The notes beneath the pieces are model-generated. The model was not told where the DNA came from, searched no databases, and worked only from the letters and a program-made list of their open reading frames with translations. From Sphaerotilus hippei (GTDB taxonomy: Bacteria; Pseudomonadota; Gammaproteobacteria; Burkholderiales; Burkholderiaceae_C), in contig NZ_QJJS01000011.1 in NCBI RefSeq assembly GCF_003201595.1, positions 105,269-169,268 on the forward strand: a stretch of DNA of 64,000 nt. The letters are read 5' to 3'. A program made the translations under genes and the position numbers. Position 1 is the stretch's first letter. Each line of letters opens with the position of its first letter. Positions 1 through 7,363 of this stretch are shown here, piece by piece.

Positions 1-183
1 CGCGTCGGGCGGCAGGTCGTCCCAGGCCGGCTCGAGCGTGTGCAGCACCTCGAGCGAGGTGTCGGCGAGCCGGGCGACGGTGGCCGGCGACAGGCGGGCA
101 AAACCTTGGCGGGCCAGCAGGGCCGAGGCGGTTCCGGCGGCCGCGGGGTCCAGGGGTTCGGGTTGGGGCAGGGGGGAAGACAT
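1..183 (-). CDS. 2OG-Fe dioxygenase family protein, N-terminal fragment
   Basis: The gene runs off the left edge; only the first 61 codons are present, starting at ATG 183. The visible part is Pro/Ala-rich for about 20 residues, then has a helical stretch (LLARQGFARLSP) and ends WDDLPPDA. A short leader, a 'GFARLSP' helix and a 'W-x-DLPPD' motif resemble the start of the 2OG-Fe dioxygenase family formerly called DUF2257. The iron ligands would lie further downstream, outside the window, so activity cannot be judged. The assignment rests on pattern recognition of a short segment and could be wrong. Confidence 0.45.
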   Translation of the reverse strand, partial: MSSPLPQPEPLDPAAAGTASALLARQGFARLSPATVARLADTSLEVLHTLEPAWDDLPPDA

Positions 184-255
184 GCGCCGATTGTGCCCGC
201 ACCACCACGGCGGGTCCTGCGCCGGCTCTGTGTCTCGCCCCGTGCGCCAGGGCGC

Positions 256-1152
256 TCAGTGCACCTCGGGTTCGTGGTCGCGGCGCCATTGCGCCAGCAG
301 CATCGCCACGACCATCAGCGCCGCGCCGCCCCAGCCGCGCAGGCCCAGCTGATCGCCCATGAAGGCCCAGCCCGCCAGCGCGGAGAACACGCCTTCGCTG
401 CTGTAGATGATGGCCGCGTGCGAGGCCTGCGCGGTGCGCTGGGCCACGACCTGCAGCGTGTAGGCCAGGCCGACCGACAGCACCCCGCCGTAGGCGATGG
501 CGCCGGCGGCCTGGCTGAGCGCGGCCGCGCTCAGCGGCTCGCGCCACAGCGCCACGGCCAGCGACAGCAGCCCGGCGATCGTGTACTGCAGCACCGCCAG
601 GCGCAGCGTGTCGTGCCGGCGGGCGTAGACGCCCACCAGCATCATGTGCACCGCCCACAGCCCGGCCCCGCCGAGCTGCAGCCAGTCGCCCGCGGCGATG
701 CCGGCGTCGGGCTGGACGCTCAGCAGGTAGAGCCCGCCAGCGGCCAGGCCCACGGCCGCCCAGGTCGACCCGGGGGCCCGTTCACCGAACGCCAGCATCA
801 GCACCGGCACGATCACCACGTACAGCCCGGTGATGAAGCCCGCATTGCTCACCGAGGTGCCCAGCAGGCCGACCTGCTGCAGGTTCACCGCGGCGAACAG
901 CACCAGCCCCAGCACCAGGCCGGCGGGCACGATGCCGCGGCTCTCGTGCACCGGGTGGGTCGCCAGCGGGCCCGGACGCCACCACCACAGCGGCGCGACC
1001 ATCGCCGCCCCCAGCAGGAAGCGGGCGCCGGTGTAGAGAAAGGGGCCGATCGTGTCCATGCCCAGGCGCTGGGCGACGAAGGTCGAGCCCCAGATGGCCG
1101 CGGCCGCCAGCATCAGCAGGTCGGTGCGCAGGGTGCGGGAGGAAGGAGTCAT
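256..1152 (-). CDS. EamA/DMT-family exporter
   Basis: Predicted inner-membrane carrier of 298 residues with about ten hydrophobic segments, made of two EamA repeats typical of the drug/metabolite transporter superfamily. The first repeat starts with an 'AAAIWGSTFVAQ' signature near residues 17-28, and the second carries 'SEGVFSALAGW' near the C-terminus. Members export amino acids, nucleosides or other metabolites; the substrate cannot be read from sequence. I start it at ATG 1152 rather than the in-frame TTG 18 bases upstream, because the extension adds nothing family-like. It is divergent from the aldo/keto reductase at 1243, leaving 90 bases for both promoters. A second EamA gene lies at 5518-6441. 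Confidence 0.85.
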   Translation of the reverse strand: MTPSSRTLRTDLLMLAAAAIWGSTFVAQRLGMDTIGPFLYTGARFLLGAAMVAPLWWWRPGPLATHPVHESRGIVPAGLVLGLVLFAAVNLQQVGLLGTSVSNAGFITGLYVVIVPVLMLAFGERAPGSTWAAVGLAAGGLYLLSVQPDAGIAAGDWLQLGGAGLWAVHMMLVGVYARRHDTLRLAVLQYTIAGLLSLAVALWREPLSAAALSQAAGAIAYGGVLSVGLAYTLQVVAQRTAQASHAAIIYSSEGVFSALAGWAFMGDQLGLRGWGGAALMVVAMLLAQWRRDHEPEVH

Positions 1153-1242
1153 GCAGCAGGCCGGAGGCAAACCGCCGAGCCTACCTCAGCACGGCGGGCC
1201 CGCCTGCGGCACACTGGCGGCCCCGAGCTTGTGGAACCTGTC

Positions 1243-2313
1243 ATGACGACCCTGACCCCTGTCCGACTCGGCCGCAGCGACCTGCTGGTCAGCCCGATCT
1301 GCCTGGGCACGATGACCTTCGGCGAGCAGGTCGACGCGCCCCTGGCGCATGCGCTGCTGGACCGTGCCCTCGAGCGTGGCATCGACTTCATCGACACCGC
1401 CGAGATGTATGCGGTGCCGCCGCGGCGCGAGACCTTCGGCGCCACCGAGCGCATCCTCGGCGAGTGGTTCGCGGCCCGGCCGTCGCGCCGTGACCAGGTG
1501 GTGCTGGCCAGCAAGGTGGCCGGCCCGTCGCGCGGCATGGACTGGATCCGCGGCGGCAGCGCCGACCTGAAGGCCGCCGACATCGTGCAGGCCTGCGAGG
1601 ACAGCCTGAAGCGGCTGCGCACCGACATGATCGATCTCTACCAGATCCACTGGCCGGTGCGGCCGGTGCCGATGTTCGGCAGCGTCTACTTCGACCCCGC
1701 GCCGCCGGCCGAGGCGCACAGCTCGATCGAGGAGCAGCTGCGGGCGCTGGCCCGCCTGGTCGAGCAGGGCAAGGTGCGTGCGGTCGGGCTGTCCAACGAG
1801 ACGCCCCACGGCGTCAGCGAGTTCGTGCGCCTGGCCGAACAGGCCGGACTGCCGCGCATCGCCACCGTGCAGAACCCCTACTGCCTGATCAACCGGGTGA
1901 GCGACAACGCGCTGGACGAGGTGATGCACCACCTGGACGTGTCGCTGCTGGCCTATTCGCCGCTGGGCTTCGGCCTGCTGACGGGCAAGTACGACGAAGG
2001 GGGTTTCGACGATCCGCGGCAGACCGGCCGCATGGCGCTGTTCGAGCGCATGAAGCAGCAGCGCTGGGGCCGGCCCGAGTCGCTCGCGGCCGCGCGGGCC
2101 TACAACCGGCTGGCCCGCGAGCACGGCCTCACGCCCACCCAGCTGGCGCTGGCCTTCTGCTACCGGCGCTGGAGCGTGGCCAGCACCATCATCGGCGTGA
2201 CGACGATGGCCCAGCTCGACGAGGACATCGACGCCTGGTCGGTGCCGATCGGCCCGGAGCTGTCGGCGGCGATCGACGCGATCCGCTGGGTGCACCGCGA
2301 CCCGGCGCAGTGA
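1243..2313 (+). CDS. tas: Tas-type NADP(H)-dependent aldo/keto reductase
   Basis: Cytosolic TIM-barrel oxidoreductase of 356 residues that would reduce aldehydes or ketones with NADPH. The catalytic tetrad is visible: Asp51 and Tyr56 in DTAEMY, Lys91 in LASK, and His136 in YQIHWP. The 'GTMTFGEQ' start, 'EMYAVPPR' and 'SKVAGPSRG' segments match E. coli Tas closely. The open frame extends far upstream, but only sequence from ATG 1243 looks like the family; a clear Shine-Dalgarno is not obvious there. It is convergent with the glutaredoxin-like gene, with 9 bases between stops. Its physiological substrate is unknown. Confidence 0.9.
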   Translation: MTTLTPVRLGRSDLLVSPICLGTMTFGEQVDAPLAHALLDRALERGIDFIDTAEMYAVPPRRETFGATERILGEWFAARPSRRDQVVLASKVAGPSRGMDWIRGGSADLKAADIVQACEDSLKRLRTDMIDLYQIHWPVRPVPMFGSVYFDPAPPAEAHSSIEEQLRALARLVEQGKVRAVGLSNETPHGVSEFVRLAEQAGLPRIATVQNPYCLINRVSDNALDEVMHHLDVSLLAYSPLGFGLLTGKYDEGGFDDPRQTGRMALFERMKQQRWGRPESLAAARAYNRLAREHGLTPTQLALAFCYRRWSVASTIIGVTTMAQLDEDIDAWSVPIGPELSAAIDAIRWVHRDPAQ

Positions 2314-2322
2314 GCGCGGGGT

Positions 2323-2709
2323 TCAGGGCGGCAGGCGCTGCAGCCGCTCCAGGCGCTGCAGCACGCGCTGCGGATCGAAGCCGAGCTGCACCTGGCCGGC
2401 GACCCGCACGACGGGCGTGCCGGACGCCCCGGTGCGCTCGTGCTCACGCCGGCACTCGGCGTCGCGCTCGATCAGGCATTCGCTGAACGCCACCTGCTGG
2501 CGCTGCAGCCAGTCCCGGGCGCGGTCGCAGTGGTGGCAGTCCGTCGACGAGATCAGCCTCAGCTCGCCCGGACGGACCTGGGCCCGCAGCCCGGCGCCCA
2601 GCTGCCGGTCCTGCCAGTGGCGCAGCCCGGTCGAGGCCAGCGCGCCCAGTGCCACCAGTCCCGCGAGCGTCAGCGCGAGGCGCCAGGACGACACGGGCGC
2701 CGGGTTCAC
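2323..2709 (-). CDS. membrane-anchored glutaredoxin-like protein
   Basis: Small protein of 128 residues with one N-terminal hydrophobic segment (about residues 9-27) that could anchor it or act as a signal, followed by a thioredoxin-fold domain. The redox motif is Cys58-His-His-Cys61 and the cis-proline loop is GTPV around Pro99, as in glutaredoxins and NrdH-like proteins. It probably performs thiol-disulfide exchange at or outside the inner membrane. The chosen start is GTG 2709, whose last bases overlap the ridA stop as GTGA, a typical coupled start; longer in-frame extensions are Arg/Gly-rich and unlikely. Last gene of a plsY-ridA-glutaredoxin string. Confidence 0.75.
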   Translation of the reverse strand: MNPAPVSSWRLALTLAGLVALGALASTGLRHWQDRQLGAGLRAQVRPGELRLISSTDCHHCDRARDWLQRQQVAFSECLIERDAECRREHERTGASGTPVVRVAGQVQLGFDPQRVLQRLERLQRLPP

Positions 2710-3086
2710 GCGCCGCCGTGGTCCGGGCGGGGCTCGGCGGTGGCGGCGGTGACCACCACCTCGATCTTCCACTCCGGGCGGGCCAGGCGGGCCTGCACCG
2801 TCGCCCGCGGCGGGGTGTGGCCGGGCACGACCCAGGTGTCCCAGACCGCGTTCATGCCGTCGAAATCGGCCAGGTCAGCCAGGTAGATCTGCACCATCAG
2901 CAGGCGCGAGCGGTCGCTGCCGGCCCGCTCGAGCAGGCGGTCGATCATCGCCAGCACCTGCGTGGTCTGGCCGGTGATGTCCTGGCTGGCGTCGTCGGGC
3001 ACCTGCCCGGCGAGGTGGATGGTGCCGTGGTGGATGGCCGCCTCCGACAGGCGCGGACCGACGTCAAGGCGTTGCAGCGAGCTCAT
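2706..3086 (-). CDS. RidA/YjgF-family protein
   Basis: Protein of 126 residues of the RidA (YER057c/UK114) family, trimeric cytosolic enzymes that hydrolyse reactive enamine/imine intermediates formed by PLP enzymes. Arg94 in 'PPRATVQ' and Glu109 fifteen residues later reproduce the spacing of Arg105 and Glu120 in E. coli RidA, so deaminase activity is plausible. The region between them is less conserved than in canonical RidA ('LARPEWKIE'), so it may be one of the Rid1-7 subfamilies rather than RidA itself. Its ATG overlaps the plsY stop by four bases and its stop overlaps the next gene, indicating one transcript. Confidence 0.85.
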   Translation of the reverse strand: MSSLQRLDVGPRLSEAAIHHGTIHLAGQVPDDASQDITGQTTQVLAMIDRLLERAGSDRSRLLMVQIYLADLADFDGMNAVWDTWVVPGHTPPRATVQARLARPEWKIEVVVTAATAEPRPDHGGA

Positions 3087-3760
3087 TTTTTCCTGGCCTT
3101 TCGGGCCGGCGTCGTGTCCGGCGGGGTGGGGGCGGCCTTCTGGCCGATGCGGCTTTCCTGGCCGCGCAGCAGCTTGTCGATGTTGGCGCGGTGGCGCGCG
3201 ATCAGCAGCGCGCTCATCACCGCCAGGGCCAGCGTGGCCAGCGACGGATCCCAGCCGATGACCTGGATCAGCGGCGCCAGGCCGGCGGCGATCAGCGCGG
3301 CCAGCGACGAATAGCGGGTGGTGTAGGCCACCAGCAGCCACAGCAGCAGCGTGATCAGCCCCAGCAGCGGATGGAAGCCCAGCAGCACGCCGGCGGCCGT
3401 GGCCACGCCCTTGCCACCCTTGAAGCCGAAGAACACCGGCCACAGGTGGCCCAGGAACGCGGCCAGGCCGACCAGCGCGGCGGCGTTGTCGGTGGCGTCC
3501 GGCCCGAGGCCGAGCCGGTCGCCGAAGGCGCCGACCAGCGCGACGGGCACCAGGCCCTTCAGGGCGTCGAACAGCAGCGTCAGCGCGGCCGCCTTCTTGT
3601 TGCCCGAGCGCAGCACATTGGTCGCCCCCGGGTTGCCCGAGCCGTAGGCGCGGGGGTCGTCGAGGCCCATCAGGCGGCTGACGATGACGGCGAAAGAAAG
3701 CGAGCCGATCAGATAGGCCGCGACCATCAGGGCGAGGGTCCAGAGCAGGGTCATGGGCAT
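3083..3760 (-). CDS. plsY: glycerol-3-phosphate acyltransferase PlsY
   Basis: Integral inner-membrane enzyme (225 residues) that transfers an acyl group from acyl-phosphate to glycerol-3-phosphate, the first step of phospholipid synthesis in the PlsX/PlsY route. Family hallmarks are present: the N-terminal '[12 protein letters not shown]' helix, the '[12 protein letters not shown]' motif (about residues 41-52), and the '[12 protein letters not shown]' motif in the middle. The C-terminus ends in a basic tail (ARKARKK). Two candidate ATGs, 3760 and 3754, lie six bases apart; I keep the longer. It heads the small plsY-ridA-glutaredoxin operon; the pairing is positional and does not imply a shared pathway. 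Confidence 0.95.
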   Translation of the reverse strand: MPMTLLWTLALMVAAYLIGSLSFAVIVSRLMGLDDPRAYGSGNPGATNVLRSGNKKAAALTLLFDALKGLVPVALVGAFGDRLGLGPDATDNAAALVGLAAFLGHLWPVFFGFKGGKGVATAAGVLLGFHPLLGLITLLLWLLVAYTTRYSSLAALIAAGLAPLIQVIGWDPSLATLALAVMSALLIARHRANIDKLLRGQESRIGQKAAPTPPDTTPARKARKK

Positions 3761-3898
3761 GAAGCGTCGATCAAGGGGAAACAGGACAGCGGGCGGACCG
3801 CACCGCCGCGGCAGCGCCGCCTGAGCGGGCCGCGCGCCGCGCAGTGTACGCGCGGCATCGGCCGGCCCGTCGGGGCCGACGCCCCGCCATCACGCCGA

Positions 3899-4402
3899 TC
3901 AGCCGATCGACGAGGGGTCGATCGCCTCGACGGCCCGGGCACCGATCAGCGTGCCCAGCACCGAAGGATCGAGGCCGACCAGGTAGCCCCGGCGGCCGCC
4001 GTTGATGTAGATGCGCGGCAGCGCCAGGATGCCGGCCTCGACGTAGACCGGCACGGCCTTGCGGAAACCGAATGGCGAGGTGCCGCCCACCTGGTAGCCG
4101 CTGTGGCGCTGGGCCACTTCGGGCCTGCAGGGCTCGATCTTCTTGGCGCCGACCTGGCGGGCCAGGTTCTTGGTGCTGACCTGGCGGTCGCCGTGCATCA
4201 GCACGATCAGCGGCCGGGCGTCCTGGTCCTGCATCACCAGCGTCTTGACCACCTGGTGCTCGGCCACGCCGAGCTGGCGCGCCGACTCGCCCGTGCCGCC
4301 GTGCTCGACGTAGTCGTAGGGGTGCTCGCTGAAGTCGACCCCGTGGCTGCGCAGGAACTGCGTGGCGGGGGTCTCGCTGACGTGGGCGGTCTTCCTGGCC
4401 AT
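3899..4402 (-). CDS. ybaK: Cys-tRNA(Pro)/Cys-tRNA(Cys) deacylase YbaK
   Basis: Editing protein of 167 residues that hydrolyses Cys wrongly attached to tRNA(Pro), working in trans with prolyl-tRNA synthetase. Conserved segments seen: 'VVKTLVMQD' with the family lysine, 'GGTSPFG', and 'IYINGGRRGYLVGLDP' near the C-terminus. Start ATG 4402 is chosen because upstream in-frame sequence belongs to another frame of the neighbouring gene. It follows the PcaC-like gene by 8 bases and could be cotranscribed with it. Confidence 0.93.
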   Translation of the reverse strand: MARKTAHVSETPATQFLRSHGVDFSEHPYDYVEHGGTGESARQLGVAEHQVVKTLVMQDQDARPLIVLMHGDRQVSTKNLARQVGAKKIEPCRPEVAQRHSGYQVGGTSPFGFRKAVPVYVEAGILALPRIYINGGRRGYLVGLDPSVLGTLIGARAVEAIDPSSIG

Positions 4403-4410
4403 CGGGCGGG

Positions 4411-4833
4411 TCAGTCCTGGTGCTCGTCGAAGCTCAGGCCGTTGTCGGCCATCCATTCGCGGGCGGCGCGGAAGGCCTCGATCGCCGCCGGCGCCCCGGC
4501 ATAAGGCGCCACGTGCAGCAGCACCTCGCGGATCTCGCGCAGCGTCGCGCCGTTGTTCATCGCGCCGCGCAGGTGGCCTTTCAGCTCCTGGCTGCGGCCC
4601 ATGGCGGCCAGCATCGCCACGGTGCACAGGCTGCGCTGCCGGAGCTCGAGCCCGTCGCGCAGCCAGGTCGAACCCCAGGCGTGTTCACTGACGTGGGCCT
4701 GCAGCGGGCGCGAGAAGTCGTCGGCCTGGGCCAGCGCGCGGTCGACGAAGGTGTCGCCCATCACCTGGCGGCGGCGCTGTTCACCCGGGTGGCGGGCAGC
4801 GGGTTCGGGCGTGGGGGCGGTGGTGTCGGTCAT
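4411..4833 (-). CDS. carboxymuconolactone decarboxylase family protein (PcaC-like)
   Basis: All-helical protein of 140 residues. The alignment by eye to gamma-carboxymuconolactone decarboxylase is good along its length: 'RRQVMGDTFVDRALAQADDF', 'AWGSTWLRDGL', 'RSLCTVAMLAAM', 'LKGHLRGAMNNGAT' and 'REVLLHVAPYAGAPAA'. PcaC converts gamma-carboxymuconolactone to beta-ketoadipate enol-lactone in protocatechuate degradation. No other pca gene is nearby, and the peroxidase-type CxxC of the AhpD branch is absent, so a decarboxylase-like fold is supported but the substrate is not. The start is ATG 4833. Confidence 0.8.
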   Translation of the reverse strand: MTDTTAPTPEPAARHPGEQRRRQVMGDTFVDRALAQADDFSRPLQAHVSEHAWGSTWLRDGLELRQRSLCTVAMLAAMGRSQELKGHLRGAMNNGATLREIREVLLHVAPYAGAPAAIEAFRAAREWMADNGLSFDEHQD

Positions 4834-4880
4834 GTCGGCGAGGGGGGCAAAAGGTCGATCGGGTCGATGGCGCGCTTGGC

Positions 4881-5513
4881 TCAGTCCATGCTCAGGCCGA
4901 GGCTGGCGAGGTCGCCGCGGCCGGCCCGCACCACCCGCGCGTCGCCGTCGCTGAGGTCGATCACCGTGGTGGGCTGCATCGGGCAGGCGCCCGCGTCGAC
5001 GATGACCTGGATCTGGCGCTCGTAGCGCTCGCGGATCTCGTGCGGATCGTTCAGCGGTTCGGTCTCGCCCGGCGGGATCAGCGTCGTGCCCAGCAGCGGC
5101 TGGCCGAACAGCAGCAGCAGGTCCTGCGTGACCTGGTGTTCGGGCACCCGCAGGCCGATGGTGCGGCGCGAGGGGTGGGACAGCCGGCGCGGCACCTCGC
5201 GGGTGGCCTCGAGGATGAAGGTGTAGGGGCCGGGCGTGGCCGTCTTCAGCAGCCGGTACTGGCTGTTGTCGACCCGGGCGTAGCTGGCGAGCTCCGACAG
5301 GTCGCGGCACAGCAGCGTCAGGTGGTGCTTGTCGTCGACGCCCCGCAGGCGGCGCAGCGCGTCGGCGGCGGCCTTGTCGTCCAGATGGCACACCAGCGCG
5401 TAGCTGGAGTCCGTCGGGATGGCGGCGATGCCGCCGGCCGACAGGATGGCGGCGGCCTGTTTCAGCAGCCGGGGCTGCGGATTGTCGGGATGGACTTCGA
5501 AGTACTGGGCCAT
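4881..5513 (-). CDS. YciO/YrdC-family L-threonylcarbamoyladenylate synthase-like protein
   Basis: Protein of 210 residues with the YrdC/Sua5 fold. The 'GGIAAIPTDSSYALVCHLDD' stretch, 'KHHLTLLCRDLSELASYARV', 'PGPYTFILEAT' and 'RRTIGLRVPEH' are characteristic of the YciO branch, whose start with 'FEVHPDNPQPRLL' also matches. YrdC proteins make threonylcarbamoyl-AMP for tRNA t6A37; YciO members bind similar ligands but their role is less certain. A canonical YrdC is not seen in this window, so essentiality cannot be inferred. Start ATG 5513 sits four bases from the stop of the downstream-facing EamA gene, so the two may be one transcription unit. Confidence 0.85.
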   Translation of the reverse strand: MAQYFEVHPDNPQPRLLKQAAAILSAGGIAAIPTDSSYALVCHLDDKAAADALRRLRGVDDKHHLTLLCRDLSELASYARVDNSQYRLLKTATPGPYTFILEATREVPRRLSHPSRRTIGLRVPEHQVTQDLLLLFGQPLLGTTLIPPGETEPLNDPHEIRERYERQIQVIVDAGACPMQPTTVIDLSDGDARVVRAGRGDLASLGLSMD

Positions 5514-5517
5514 GGCC

Positions 5518-6441
5518 CTATTGTCGCGCCACGCCGGCCGGGCGCAGGTTGAGCCAGGCACAGGTGGCGCCACAACAGGCGATCACGCTCATGCCGACCC
5601 AGCTCCAGCCGTCGGGCAGGTCACCGAACAGCAGCCAGCCGAGCAGCGCGGCCACGCCGATCTGGCCGTAGAGGAAGGGCATCAGCGTCGAGGCCGGCGC
5701 CCGGCCGAGCGCGAGCAGCAGCAGCAGGTGGCCCCCGGTGCCCAGCAGCCCGATCAGCAGCACCAGCGCCCGGGTCGCGCCATCGGCCTCGGCCATCAGC
5801 GCCAGCGGCGACACGCCGTGCAGCGCCAGCACCGGCGCGAGCAGCACGGTGCCGATCAGGCCGGTGTAGAAGTGGGTGGTCATCGGGCTCTCCAGCGCCG
5901 CCAGCTTGCTGGTCAGCACCTGGAAGCTGGCGTAGGTCAGCGCGCCGCACAGCGGAAACAGCACCGCCCAGCCGAACACGCCGCTGCCCGGGCGCATCAC
6001 GATCAGCGCCCCGGCGAAGGCCCCGACCACCAGCGCCCAGCGCCGGGCATCGACCCGCTCGTGCAGGAACCAGCCGGCGAACAGCGTCACCAGCACCGGC
6101 GTGAGCATGTTGATGGCGGTGAATTCGGCCACCGGCATCGCCTGCACGCCCCAGAAGCTCATCGCCGAGGTGCCCAGCAGCAGGACGCCCCGCACCAGCT
6201 GGAAGCGTGGATGGGCGCTGCGCAGCGACTCGCCCGGCCGGCACAGCAGCCAGGCGCCGACCAGCACGGCCTGCGTCAGGTAGCGCAGCCAGAGGATCAG
6301 CAGCACCGGCAGCAGCCGGCCCGCGTGGCGGATGCTGCTGTCCATCGTCGCGAAGCAGCAGGCGGCCGCCAGGATCAGCACGATGCCCAGCGTCTCGGTG
6401 CCCGCACGCGGGGCGGCGGGTCCGGTCGATGCGGCCGACAT
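5518..6441 (-). CDS. EamA/DMT-family transporter
   Basis: Inner-membrane protein of 307 residues with about ten hydrophobic segments arranged as two EamA repeats. The first repeat includes 'LAAACCFATMDSSIRHAG'; the second ends near 'GWLLFGDLPDGWSWVGMSVI', a typical final-helix signature. The substrate is unknown. Start ATG 6441 shares one base with the TGA of the upstream PHP gene (TGATG), which argues for translational coupling and against the longer in-frame start at 6480. Confidence 0.88.
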   Translation of the reverse strand: MSAASTGPAAPRAGTETLGIVLILAAACCFATMDSSIRHAGRLLPVLLILWLRYLTQAVLVGAWLLCRPGESLRSAHPRFQLVRGVLLLGTSAMSFWGVQAMPVAEFTAINMLTPVLVTLFAGWFLHERVDARRWALVVGAFAGALIVMRPGSGVFGWAVLFPLCGALTYASFQVLTSKLAALESPMTTHFYTGLIGTVLLAPVLALHGVSPLALMAEADGATRALVLLIGLLGTGGHLLLLLALGRAPASTLMPFLYGQIGVAALLGWLLFGDLPDGWSWVGMSVIACCGATCAWLNLRPAGVARQ

Positions 6442-7301
6442 CAGCCCGGCCGGGTGATGCGGTGGTCGAGCAGCTCCCACACCGGCGTCAGCGCGCCGGG
6501 CAGCCAGGGCAGGCCGCCCAGGTCGATGCGGCTTTCCGCGGGCGAGTGGAAATCGCTGCCCCGCGAGGCCGCCAGCCCGAACTCGCCGGCCATCTCGGCG
6601 TACTTGACGAAGTCCGCGGCGTTGTGGCTGCCGGTCACGACCTCGACCCCCTGGCCGCCGTGGGCCTTGAACTCGGAGAACAGCGCGAACTCCTCGGTCG
6701 GCGTGAAGCGGTAGCGTCCCGGGTGCGCGATCACGGCCGCGCCACCGGCTTCGGTGATCCAGCGCACGGCGTCGCCCAGCTGGGCCCAGCGGTGCGGCAC
6801 GAAACCGGGCTTGCCGTCGGCGAGGTATTTGCGGAACACCTCGGAGGTGTCGCCGCAGACCCCGGCCTCGACCAGGAAACGGGCGAAGTGGGTGCGCGAG
6901 ATCAGGTCCGGGTTGCCGACGTACTTCAGCGCCCCTTCGTAGGCGCCGGGGATGCCCACCTTCAACAGCTCGGCGGCCATGTCGCGGGCCCGCAGCTCGC
7001 GCCCGCCGCGGGTGCGGGCCAGGCCTTCGACGATGGCCGGATGGGCCTCGTCGAAGCCCAGGCCGACGATGTGCACGGTCTCGCCGGCGAAGGTGACCGA
7101 GATTTCGGTGCCGGTCAGGTAGGCCATGCCGGCGGCCAGCGCCGCCTGGCGGGCACGGGCCTGGCCGGCGAGCTCGTCGTGGTCGGTCAGGGCCCAGAGC
7201 TCCACGCCGTTCGCCCGCGCGCGGGCGGCCAGGGTCTCAGGGTCGAGGGTGCCGTCGGAGACGGTGGAATGGCAATGCAGGTCGGCGTTGAGGATGCTCA
7301 C
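6441..7301 (-). CDS. PHP-domain phosphoesterase (RNase AM / 3',5'-nucleotide bisphosphate phosphatase, YciV type)
   Basis: Metal-dependent PHP hydrolase of 286 residues. Ligands are clear: His9 and His11 in DLHCH, Asp40-His41-Asp42-Glu43, a Glu in 'GTEISV', His in 'IAHPGR', and the C-terminal 'GSDFH'. This set and length match E. coli YciV/RNase AM, which trims 5' ends of structured RNA and dephosphorylates 3',5'-bisphosphate nucleotides. I choose GTG 7301, just before 'SILNADLHCH', because the longer open frame adds 22 residues not typical of the family; an ATG at 7309 is out of frame. Overlaps the downstream EamA start by one base. Confidence 0.87.
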   Translation of the reverse strand: MSILNADLHCHSTVSDGTLDPETLAARARANGVELWALTDHDELAGQARARQAALAAGMAYLTGTEISVTFAGETVHIVGLGFDEAHPAIVEGLARTRGGRELRARDMAAELLKVGIPGAYEGALKYVGNPDLISRTHFARFLVEAGVCGDTSEVFRKYLADGKPGFVPHRWAQLGDAVRWITEAGGAAVIAHPGRYRFTPTEEFALFSEFKAHGGQGVEVVTGSHNAADFVKYAEMAGEFGLAASRGSDFHSPAESRIDLGGLPWLPGALTPVWELLDHRITRPG

Positions 7302-7363
7302 GGCCTCATTGTAGGCAGCAGGGTCAACCCGCGCTCGGATCAGGGTGCCCGGGCGCAGGCCCG

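Noticed and set aside
40..1242. N-terminal extension of the aldo/keto reductase frame back to position 40
   Set aside because: The upstream part is His/Arg/Gly-rich low complexity antisense to an EamA gene; the family start is at 1243.
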